Below are positions 44,369 through 51,670 of a DNA stretch of 64,000 nt, piece after piece. A model generated the notes under the pieces. The model was given only the letters and a program-made list of their open reading frames with translations. It was not told the DNA's origin and made no database searches. The first letter of the stretch is position 1; every line of letters begins with the position of its first letter. Position numbers and translations under genes: made by a program. Source of the DNA: JAEYFP01 sp964579795 (lineage in GTDB: Bacteria > Bacillota > Clostridia > Lachnospirales > Lachnospiraceae); contig CAZOHM010000002.1 of the NCBI GenBank assembly GCA_964579795.1, forward strand, positions 45,868 through 109,867, in the 5' to 3' direction.

Positions 44369-44421
44369 TTGACAAAAGCGACACGAGTGTCGTATAATAC
44401 AAAAAGCGACACATGTGTCGC
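44369..44421 (+). promoter_or_regulatory. Promoter with twin palindromic operators, TetR locus
   Basis: TTGACA (44369-44374) and TATAAT (44393-44398) with an 18-bp spacer. CGACACGAGTGTCG (44379-44392) fills the spacer and GCGACACATGTGTCGC (44406-44421) lies just after the -10. The two share GCGACAC/GTGTCG half-sites and are centred 28 bp apart. Confidence 0.8.
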
Positions 44422-44444
44422 TAAACAATAATGAGGTCTCATGT

Positions 44445-45029
44445 ATGGGAGAAAAAGGAAATCAAACTAAGAAGTTAATTAAAAAAGCAGCATATCGTCT
44501 ATTTGCAAGGGATGGATTTAAGGAAGTGACGATGAAGGACATCTGTGAGGAAACAGGTCTGAGCAGAGGCGGCCTCTACCGATATTACGGCAGTACCGCA
44601 GCAATTTTTGAAGAGCTGTTTCGGGAAATGTCAGATAACAGCATTGATGAGTTTGCAAGGAAAATGGCTGATGGAGTAAGTGCTGTGACAATACTGCACG
44701 AGACACTTTTGGCATTGCATGATGAAATCCTTGATTCGAAAAATGCACTCAGTCTTGCGATATATGAGTATTCCAATGCAGTGGACAGCGGATTGTTTGC
44801 AGAGCTTAACCGAGTCGGTATCGAAAAATGGAAAAGATTTTTGACATACGGAATTGAGCGTAAGGAATTCAAGAGAGTCGATATTGAGCAGGCAGTTGAT
44901 GTGATTTTGTATTCCTATCAGGGGGTCCGCATGTGGAGCCGTGTGACTAAGCTGCAGGAGAATACAGCAGATCATATTATTAAAGCTGTGGAGGAAATGC
45001 TGCTAGGCTCAGCTAAGGAGCAGAATTGA
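44445..45029 (+). CDS. TetR/AcrR family regulator
   Basis: A 194-residue regulator with helix-turn-helix IKKAAYRLFARDGFKEVTMKDICEETGLSRGGLYRYYG. Start at ATG 44445, with GAGG about 8 bp upstream; the GTG at 44415 lies within the second operator. It probably represses its own operon through the twin palindromes. The small membrane protein and GNAT genes follow closely. Confidence 0.9.
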   Translation: MGEKGNQTKKLIKKAAYRLFARDGFKEVTMKDICEETGLSRGGLYRYYGSTAAIFEELFREMSDNSIDEFARKMADGVSAVTILHETLLALHDEILDSKNALSLAIYEYSNAVDSGLFAELNRVGIEKWKRFLTYGIERKEFKRVDIEQAVDVILYSYQGVRMWSRVTKLQENTADHIIKAVEEMLLGSAKEQN

Positions 45030-45062
45030 AAATCAGAAATATAAGCAAAGGGAGGAATTAAG

Positions 45063-45455
45063 TTGAAAGAGAAGATCATTATTACAATATCCATGATTAT
45101 GGATTGGATCGTGTTTTTTGGAGCAACTATGACGGTTGCCGTTATGTCATACGAGAGTCTGACAGGAGCGGAGTATACAGGATTTTTAACAGCGGCGGTC
45201 ATGTGTATGGATTACGGATTTATTCTGTCTGTCATTGTACAGCTGATTGACCGGAAGGAAAAGAAGCTTTTTGTCTGTTTGAATATTGCAAATCTGCTGC
45301 TGATTCTGACTGCTTATATCATGAAGTTTGCAGGAGCAGCATATGCTCCGGGAACGATTTTGTTTTGGGATATGTATTTAATGCTGTATTACGGATATCG
45401 AATTGCAATTAAAAAAGAAGGAAGAAGGGGTAAATCAGATGGAGATAGAATTTAA
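45063..45455 (+). CDS. Small membrane protein of unknown function
   Basis: A 130-residue protein with four hydrophobic helices (about residues 4-27, 38-62, 70-90, 95-113) and a basic tail. I do not recognise a family. It starts at a TTG with GGGAGG 7 bp upstream. It lies 33 bp after a TetR gene and overlaps the GNAT gene by 17 bp, so it is probably part of that operon. Confidence 0.65.
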   Translation: MKEKIIITISMIMDWIVFFGATMTVAVMSYESLTGAEYTGFLTAAVMCMDYGFILSVIVQLIDRKEKKLFVCLNIANLLLILTAYIMKFAGAAYAPGTILFWDMYLMLYYGYRIAIKKEGRRGKSDGDRI

Positions 45456-45954
45456 ATTACGAAAATGGGAAAAAAGTGATGCAGTAAGCGTAGCAAAATA
45501 TGCAAACAACAGGAAAGTTGCAAATAATCTGAGAAATGTCTTTCCCTATCCATATACACTTGAGGATGCAAAGGAATATGTCTATGACTGTGTAGACAGA
45601 GGGGATGAAAGACGTCTTGTTCGTGCAATAGAAGTGCAGGGCGAGGCTGTCGGCAGCATCGGTGTGTTCCTTGGATGTGATGTTGCAGAAAAGACAGCTG
45701 AGCTTGGATACTGGCTGGCAGAAGAGTATTGGAGAAAAGGAATTATGTCGACTGCTGTGCGGCAAATCTGCAAAGAAGCATTTGAAACATTTGATCTGAT
45801 TCGAATTTATGCAGAGCCGTTTGCCTATAATGAGGGCTCCAAAGGAGTCTTAAAGAAAGCCGGCTTTACAAATGAAGGAACGATGCGAAGCAGCGTTTAC
45901 AAGAACGGACAGGTACATGACCAGTGTCTGTATTCACTGCTTCGTACGGATTGA
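45439..45954 (+). CDS. GNAT family N-acetyltransferase (RimJ/RimL-like)
   Basis: A 171-residue acetyltransferase. It opens with FKLRKWEKSDAVSVAKYANN, with strand AIEVQGEAVGSIGVFLG, then AELGYWLAEEYWRKGIMSTAV, the acetyl-CoA binding turn, and NEGSKGVLKKAGFTNEGTMR, a standard RimJ/RimL ending. The substrate (protein N-terminus or small molecule) is unknown. ATG 45439 with AAGGGG 8 bp upstream. It nearly touches the convergent hydrolase gene. Confidence 0.88.
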   Translation: MEIEFKLRKWEKSDAVSVAKYANNRKVANNLRNVFPYPYTLEDAKEYVYDCVDRGDERRLVRAIEVQGEAVGSIGVFLGCDVAEKTAELGYWLAEEYWRKGIMSTAVRQICKEAFETFDLIRIYAEPFAYNEGSKGVLKKAGFTNEGTMRSSVYKNGQVHDQCLYSLLRTD

Positions 45955-45955
45955 T

Positions 45956-46996
45956 CTAGTCATTTGTGATTAGAAAACTGAAAATTCGGTCATAGTACGA
46001 TTGCAGAACTGCAGCAGAGCTGTTGTAAATTTCATGCCTGCAGGATGTCATGTTAACAAGCTGACAGGACGCTGTATGGGAAGCAAATTCAAGGATACCT
46101 TTTTGATCTACAAAGGCATCATCTGTACAGCAAAACAGCAGGATAGGACACTGAATGCGTGAACTCAGCATTTTACTGCGAATACGTCTGATGGTATGAA
46201 TAGATTCATATGCCCATTGATAGCTGGAGCCACTTAGTTGAAACAGAGGAGTGGCTTCTTTTTTATTGCTGTAATAACGAAATCGCTCAGGACAGGAGGA
46301 AGCACTGTCTTCAAATCGTTCCGGGGGTGTAAAAGCTCCCTGACCCACAACAAACGTGTCTCCATGACCAAGCTTTGTCTGAAGCCATCCAAGAAGCATG
46401 GCAGCCGTTTCCGGAATTATTCCGAGCCGTATGCGCATCATTGGAGAACTGAGTATGGCCTTTTTAAAATCTGAGGGATATGTTTCCATATACAAGGCAC
46501 TAATTGCACCACCCATGGAGTGTGCAAACAGATAAACCGGCAGATCCTTCGACTGTGGTATGACAATCTGTGAAAATAAGCTGTGCAGATCGGAAACATA
46601 ATCAGAAAAATGGTGGATGTGAACACGGTTGATGTGCTTGCTTTCCCTCGTAGATCGACCATGTCCTCTGTGGTCATAAGCATAAACTTCATAGCCGGCT
46701 TTTATCATATAGTAAATGACTTCTTTATACTTTTCAGCAGTTTCGGTGAAGCCATGGCTGATGACGATGACACCGATAGCAGCAGAAATATCAGTAGAAC
46801 TATCAGCAGAACCGGAAGAATCAGCAGAACCGACGGGTTTGTAATAATCATAATAAATGGATGCATGATCCGGCGTTTGAATATGACCAGAGGAACAGAT
46901 GCTTTGCAGGAATGGCTCGACGTTTTCAGTCATTGCTGCGTCAAATACATTGTCAGCAAGAATCGCTGTATGAATAACAGTTTGTTTTTGTGTCAT
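45956..46996 (-). CDS. Alpha/beta hydrolase (monoacylglycerol lipase-like)
   Basis: A 346-residue hydrolase. Oxyanion segment VISHGFTETAEKYKEVIYYMIKAGYEVYAYDHRGHGRS, nucleophile elbow FAHSMGGA, a likely acid aspartate in CCTDDAFVDQKG, and a late histidine in TSCRHEIYN. This is the pattern of monoglyceride lipases/lysophospholipases. Residues 55-66 form a Ser/Ala/Asp repeat insertion before the first strand. No signal peptide. GGGGAGG lies before the ATG, which overlaps the upstream transporter gene by 4 bp. Confidence 0.87.
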   Translation of the reverse strand: MTQKQTVIHTAILADNVFDAAMTENVEPFLQSICSSGHIQTPDHASIYYDYYKPVGSADSSGSADSSTDISAAIGVIVISHGFTETAEKYKEVIYYMIKAGYEVYAYDHRGHGRSTRESKHINRVHIHHFSDYVSDLHSLFSQIVIPQSKDLPVYLFAHSMGGAISALYMETYPSDFKKAILSSPMMRIRLGIIPETAAMLLGWLQTKLGHGDTFVVGQGAFTPPERFEDSASSCPERFRYYSNKKEATPLFQLSGSSYQWAYESIHTIRRIRSKMLSSRIQCPILLFCCTDDAFVDQKGILEFASHTASCQLVNMTSCRHEIYNSSAAVLQSYYDRIFSFLITND

Positions 46997-48357
46997 AAGT
47001 CTGCCTCCCCTGAAATTTTACTGAGTACTCGTTTTTCATTGTAGAGAAGGAAAAACAGTCCGCCCGCGATACAGAAAAAAGCAGAAAGAACAGCAACGAT
47101 ACGAAAGCCCTTTCCATCCCCTGTTCCTATAGTTGAAACAGCTGTAAAAATCAGCATGGAGACACTTTGACCAAGCTTAAATGCGAAGGTTCTTGCTGCA
47201 TAGAACATGCCCTCTCTGTTTTCACCGGTAGCTGCTGCATCACTTTGAGCAATATCTGCAACAACTGCCTGTGGAAGAATGCCGAAGATTGCCATGGGGA
47301 ATGCCGCAAGCACAACAAGAAGGGCACCCTGTACAACAGGTGGAATCAGAGAAAGCTGCCCGAGAAAGGCTGTGTAAAGGTAGGCAATTCCAAAAAAGCA
47401 GAAGCCTGCCAGGATGCATCGCTTTTTCCCGATAGAAAGTGCAAATTTATTCAATGGAACATAAAATACAAGAGAGAGTGCAGTCATTGCCACAAAATAA
47501 ATCGTAGTCATGCTTTCGTTCAGATGAAGCAGACTTGTGACAAAAAAAGGAAGACCGGTCTGAAACATAGTCAGGGCTATCCAATAGGTAATATCAGAAC
47601 AGACAAACATGCGAAAATCTCTGTTTCTAAATGTTTTGAGCAGTGAAGAAAAGGCAGTACCCTGACAAGGAGTGATTTTCACATAGTCATTTTCGTGAAT
47701 TGTAAAGACCGGAACAATCAGACAAAGAAATGCATCCGCACATAATATCGCAAAGGTTATGCGCATTGCTGATACTCTTTCAAAGGATGGCTCCAGAAGT
47801 CCCCAAATGACGGGAGCGATATATGCAACAGCAGTTCCAGCAATAAATGTAAAGGAGATGATTGTTGAAATATCCATACGCTGCTTCTGATTGTGTCCAA
47901 GCTCAGGAATCAAAGCAGTATAAGGTGTGCAGTAGCATGTAATTGCAAGATAATAGAGTAGAAGTGTCAGAAACAGAAAGCCGGCATTGACCCAACTGGT
48001 CGAAGCAGTCGGAGAACAGAAAACAAGAAATGTGGAAAGTGCCAGAGGGACTGAGGCTATTTTTAAAAATGGAATCCGGCGTCCGTTTTTTGATTTGCAC
48101 TTGTCAGATAGAGAGGCAATCCACGGATCTGTAAAGGCATCAAAGATACGTGCAAAGGCTGTGATTGCACCAATGATGGTAGCGATGCCAAGAACAGCAA
48201 GTCCCTGTGGAATAAACAGTGTCTGACCTGCAGCCTTTGCAGTTTCATCCGGCTGATAGAAATAGACAAGCCAATTGGAAATAAGACCGGAGAGCAGTGC
48301 CCAGCCAAACTGTCCGACCGCAAAGCACCAGATTTTTTTTGTTGTAATTTCTTTCAT
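46993..48357 (-). CDS. GPH (MelB-type) sugar:cation symporter family transporter
   Basis: A 454-residue, 12-helix permease of the glycoside-pentoside-hexuronide family within the MFS. Motifs: AFARIFDAFTDPWIASLSDKCKSKNGRRIPFLK in helices 2-3, YCTPYTALIPELGHNQKQRMDIST, and GENREGMFYAARTFAFKLGQS late in the protein. The substrate is unknown. It lies between a TetR gene upstream and a lipase-like gene downstream on the same strand, so the three form one operon. Confidence 0.87.
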   Translation of the reverse strand: MKEITTKKIWCFAVGQFGWALLSGLISNWLVYFYQPDETAKAAGQTLFIPQGLAVLGIATIIGAITAFARIFDAFTDPWIASLSDKCKSKNGRRIPFLKIASVPLALSTFLVFCSPTASTSWVNAGFLFLTLLLYYLAITCYCTPYTALIPELGHNQKQRMDISTIISFTFIAGTAVAYIAPVIWGLLEPSFERVSAMRITFAILCADAFLCLIVPVFTIHENDYVKITPCQGTAFSSLLKTFRNRDFRMFVCSDITYWIALTMFQTGLPFFVTSLLHLNESMTTIYFVAMTALSLVFYVPLNKFALSIGKKRCILAGFCFFGIAYLYTAFLGQLSLIPPVVQGALLVVLAAFPMAIFGILPQAVVADIAQSDAAATGENREGMFYAARTFAFKLGQSVSMLIFTAVSTIGTGDGKGFRIVAVLSAFFCIAGGLFFLLYNEKRVLSKISGEADL

Positions 48358-48417
48358 AATTAATATCCAATCCTTTCTTAATAATAGTATCTAATATAAT
48401 AATATCCTATGAAACTG

Positions 48418-49056
48418 TTATGGTGTCAGACCTGATAGCAGAAGGTCAATCATAAGCAGCAGCTGTGTTTTGCCAGGAACAAGCTTGTCCATGAACAATA
48501 AATCGCCATGCAGAGCAAGCTTCTGTGTCAGACTGAGCATACAATGAAAAATTGTGAAATACAGTTCATTGACTGATACGGTACATGAAATTGTATGATC
48601 TTCTATTCCTGCCTGAATAGAAGAAACAGCATAGGATTTTAACATTTCAATAAAGCTTTCATAATCGGAAAGCTCTGCCTGATTTATTTCTTCACTTTGA
48701 ATATAGCTGTCGAAATCAGACAAAAAGCGAAGAAAAGAAGGATATTCCTCAAAAATGGCAGGAAAAATCAAGAGAATGGTACGAAGCTGCTCCCTTCCGT
48801 TCTTTTTGGAAAACGCAGCAGTTTCCAGCTGTGGGAGATATTTAACTTTCATATCATTCCAGAGCATGATGGCAGTCTGACAGCTAAGCTGAGCCTTGGT
48901 AGGAAAATAGCGGTATATTGTTGCAGAACCGATGCCTGCGTTTTGACAAATCTGCTCCATGCTGACTTGCTCAATGCCATGTTCTGAAAACAGATTGAGT
49001 GCAGTTCGAAGTATTAATTGTCTTTTTTCTTCTTTTGCTTGTTCACGAATTCCCAT
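48418..49056 (-). CDS. TetR/AcrR family regulator
   Basis: A 212-residue regulator with helix-turn-helix RQLILRTALNLFSEHGIEQVSMEQICQNAGIGSATIYRYFPTK. First gene of the minus-strand operon with the GPH transporter and hydrolase genes. A palindrome overlaps its -10 element, consistent with autorepression. Confidence 0.9.
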   Translation of the reverse strand: MGIREQAKEEKRQLILRTALNLFSEHGIEQVSMEQICQNAGIGSATIYRYFPTKAQLSCQTAIMLWNDMKVKYLPQLETAAFSKKNGREQLRTILLIFPAIFEEYPSFLRFLSDFDSYIQSEEINQAELSDYESFIEMLKSYAVSSIQAGIEDHTISCTVSVNELYFTIFHCMLSLTQKLALHGDLLFMDKLVPGKTQLLLMIDLLLSGLTP

Positions 49057-49086
49057 AGAAGTATCAATCCCTTTTTTTTATATTAT

Positions 49087-49122
49087 GATAGTAATACTAT
49101 CGTAATTTTGACGATTTGTAAA
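49087..49122 (-). promoter_or_regulatory. Promoter and operator of the TetR-GPH-hydrolase operon
   Basis: On the minus strand TTTACA (49117-49122) and TAGTAT (49094-49099) with a 17-bp spacer. GATAGTAATACTATC (49087-49101), palindromic around its central A, covers the -10 element. Confidence 0.65.
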
Positions 49123-49129
49123 TATAAAC

Positions 49130-49158
49130 TTGACTCTATCCAACATTGGATATATACT
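49130..49158 (+). promoter_or_regulatory. Promoter with palindromic spacer for the PadR-HD-AKR-MMPL operon
   Basis: TTGACT (49130-49135) and TATACT (49153-49158), 17-bp spacer. The spacer contains the 16-bp palindrome TATCCAACATTGGATA (49137-49152), placed for repression by the PadR protein encoded next. Confidence 0.7.
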
Positions 49159-49200
49159 TGCCATAATCATTGTGACAATTGCACAACAGTCTAACCTGTT

Positions 49201-49827
49201 ATGCATATTTTACAGAAAAGAGGGAGAACGTTGGTTCAATTACTAATTCTATATTTTCTAAGCATTAAGGCAACACATGGTTATGAAATTCAGCGCTTTA
49301 TCAGCTTGAACCAGATGAATGGCTTAAATACAATCAAGTCCGGTTCCATATACTACGCAATCAATAAGCTGGAAAAGGATGGATGTATCCATCCATTTCA
49401 AAAGGAAAAATTCGGGGAAAAGAAAAAGCAGATTTATGAAATTACACAAAAAGGAAAGGATATGCTGAAGATGCTTGCGCATCATGAACTGAGCATGCCG
49501 TTACAGGGTATCTTATCAGAACAGTTTGTCATGTATCCCATTGCAGTGAATCTTTCCAAACCTGAGCTTGTACAATGTATCAAAAAGCATATGGATGAGC
49601 TGGATATTAAAAAGACAAGATTATACAGGCACAGACAGAATCGCAAGGAATACATTCATCAAATGGAGAGTGCAACACTTAAATACATGCAGGATTCTAT
49701 AGATAACCAGATTAACTGGTACAATCAGCTTCTAGATAATCTTGATGAAACAATCACTGAGGCCCTGCAGATTACTGAGCAAATCAGAAAAACTGATTAT
49801 ACGAAATTCAAGGAGACTTGTATATGA
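49201..49827 (+). CDS. PadR family transcriptional regulator with C-terminal helical domain
   Basis: A 208-residue regulator. The winged helix is LVQLLILYFLSIKATHGYEIQRFISLNQ followed by IKSGSIYYAINKLEKDGCIHPFQKEKFGEKKKQIYEITQKG. The remaining 115 residues are helical, as in the longer (subfamily 1) PadR proteins that dimerise through this part. It heads the long plus-strand operon to the right, and its stop overlaps the HD gene start by 4 bp. Confidence 0.88.
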   Translation: MHILQKRGRTLVQLLILYFLSIKATHGYEIQRFISLNQMNGLNTIKSGSIYYAINKLEKDGCIHPFQKEKFGEKKKQIYEITQKGKDMLKMLAHHELSMPLQGILSEQFVMYPIAVNLSKPELVQCIKKHMDELDIKKTRLYRHRQNRKEYIHQMESATLKYMQDSIDNQINWYNQLLDNLDETITEALQITEQIRKTDYTKFKETCI

Positions 49828-50621
49828 AAATAGACAGAGAACATGTGAAAGCGGCGTTTACTTCCTATGTAGAGAAGTATGATGCAGGTAATGAGAAAAT
49901 TAAGTTAAAGATTGATCATACATATCGAGTCAGTGAGCTTTGCGAGCAGATAGCAAATGCCCAGGGACTCTCGCCAGATGAGACAGAGTTTGCCTGGCTG
50001 TCAGGAATACTGCATGATATCGGAAGATTTGAGCAGCTGAGAATTTATGATACATTTCAAGATGCAGAGTCAGTCGATCATGCACAATTCGGAGCTGATA
50101 TTCTGTTCCTGGACGGAAAGCTTGCAGACTATGTGACAGAGATTTCCGAGCATGAGAGAGGGCTGCTTGAGAAGGTTATCCGTTTACATAATGTATATCG
50201 ACTGCCGGAAACATTGACAAAGCAGGAGAAAACATTTTCAGATATTTTGAGGGATGCTGATAAGATTGACATTTTAAAGGTCAATGTCGAGATACCAATA
50301 GAAGAAATATATAATGTATCCACACAAGAGCTTTTACAGGCAAAGGTCAGTGAAGCAGTCATGCAAAGCTTTTCTGAGCATCATGCAACACTCAGAAGCC
50401 TGAAGCAGACTGCGGTCGATCATCTGGTTGGACATATCTCGCTTGTATATGAACTTGTGTATCCGATTAGCGTAGAGATTGTAAAAAAGCAGGGATATCT
50501 TGACAGAATGCTTGCTTTTCAATCAAGGAACAATACAACAATGGAGCAGTTTCAAATATTACGAAGTCTTTTGAAACAATATTTTCAGACTACAGAAAAG
50601 AGGGTAAACGTATGCAGGTAA
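49824..50621 (+). CDS. HD domain-containing protein
   Basis: A 265-residue metal-dependent phosphohydrolase family protein. The HD signature is complete: IDHTYRVSELCEQIANAQ (first His), LSGILHDIGRFEQL (His-Asp), SVDHAQFGADIL, and LRDADKIDILK (last Asp). The substrate is unknown; nucleotides or other phosphoesters are typical. ATG 49824 with AAGGAG 8 bp upstream. It overlaps the PadR gene (ATGA) and the aldo-keto reductase gene (10 bp). Confidence 0.85.
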   Translation: MKIDREHVKAAFTSYVEKYDAGNEKIKLKIDHTYRVSELCEQIANAQGLSPDETEFAWLSGILHDIGRFEQLRIYDTFQDAESVDHAQFGADILFLDGKLADYVTEISEHERGLLEKVIRLHNVYRLPETLTKQEKTFSDILRDADKIDILKVNVEIPIEEIYNVSTQELLQAKVSEAVMQSFSEHHATLRSLKQTAVDHLVGHISLVYELVYPISVEIVKKQGYLDRMLAFQSRNNTTMEQFQILRSLLKQYFQTTEKRVNVCR

Positions 50622-51631
50622 CACTCGGAGGTACAGGAATTACGGTAAATAAAAATGGATTTGGAGCACTTCCGATTCAGCGAATTTCAATGGAAGATGC
50701 AGTTACACTGCTGCATCGTGCATATGAAGGTGGAATGACATTTTTTGATACAGCCAGGTTTTATACTGACAGCGAAGAAAAGCTTGGCGCTGCGTTTCAT
50801 GACATGCGATCAAAGATTTTCATTGCAACAAAGACAGCAGCAGTAACCCCGGAAGCATTTTGGAAGGATCTTGCTACCTCCTTACATAATCTGCAGACTG
50901 ATTATATTGATATTTATCAGTTCCACAACCCTTCCTTCTGTCCAAAGCCAAATGATGGGAGCGGCATTTACGAAGCAATGCTCGAGGCAAAGGCACAGGG
51001 AAAAATCCGACACATTGGTATTACAAATCACAGACTTTCTGTTGCAAAGGAAGCAATTGAGTCGGGATTATATGAAACATTACAGTTCCCGTTCTGTTAT
51101 TTGGCCACTGAAAATGATATAGAAATCGTCAATGCCTGTGAAAAGGCAGGGATGGGATTTATTGCGATGAAAGCACTGTCTGGCGGACTCATTACTAATG
51201 CGAGGGCGGCAGCGGCATTTATGAATGAATATCCACAGGTAGTTCCAATCTGGGGTGTCCAGCGTATGTCTGAACTGGAACAGTTTCTTGCTTTTGTGGA
51301 AGAAGAGCCATCGATGGATGACAGTCTTACAAAGCTGATCGAACAGGAAAAGCAGCAGCTTTCCGGTGATTTCTGCCGTGCCTGCGGATATTGTATGCCG
51401 TGTCCTGTAGGGATAGAAATCAATACATGTGCAAGAATGTCTTTGCTTTTGAGAAGATCGCCGTCCAAGCTGCAGCTGACAGAGGAAGCACAGGCAAAAA
51501 TGAAAAAGATTGAAGACTGTCTGCACTGCGGCAGATGCAGCTCAAGGTGCCCATACAGTCTGGACACACCGACACTTCTTGCAAAGAACTATAAGGATTA
51601 TCAGGAAGTACTTGCCGGCAAACCAATTTAA
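50612..51631 (+). CDS. Aldo/keto reductase with C-terminal 4Fe-4S domain
   Basis: A 339-residue oxidoreductase. The AKR barrel at about residues 1-260 has GGMTFFDTARFYTDSEEKLGAAF (catalytic Asp and Tyr), TKTAAVTPE and IGITNHRLSVAKEAIESG. The C-terminal domain has CRACGYCMPCPVGIEI and CLHCGRCSSRCPYSLDTP, enough cysteines for two 4Fe-4S clusters. This fusion is common in anaerobes. Substrate unknown. Start overlaps the HD gene. Confidence 0.9.
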   Translation: MQVTLGGTGITVNKNGFGALPIQRISMEDAVTLLHRAYEGGMTFFDTARFYTDSEEKLGAAFHDMRSKIFIATKTAAVTPEAFWKDLATSLHNLQTDYIDIYQFHNPSFCPKPNDGSGIYEAMLEAKAQGKIRHIGITNHRLSVAKEAIESGLYETLQFPFCYLATENDIEIVNACEKAGMGFIAMKALSGGLITNARAAAAFMNEYPQVVPIWGVQRMSELEQFLAFVEEEPSMDDSLTKLIEQEKQQLSGDFCRACGYCMPCPVGIEINTCARMSLLLRRSPSKLQLTEEAQAKMKKIEDCLHCGRCSSRCPYSLDTPTLLAKNYKDYQEVLAGKPI

Positions 51632-51670
51632 TTATTAAAAGTATGTGAAACAAAAGAGGATGATAAAGAT

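Noticed and set aside
47167..47646. A 159-residue plus-strand frame opposite the GPH transporter
   Set aside because: It is antisense to a well-supported membrane protein gene, Cys/Lys-rich with no recognisable domain or ribosome site.
48358..48417. A second TetR operator before the GPH transporter gene
   Set aside because: Only a degenerate half-site (TACTATT on the minus strand) is present in very AT-rich sequence.
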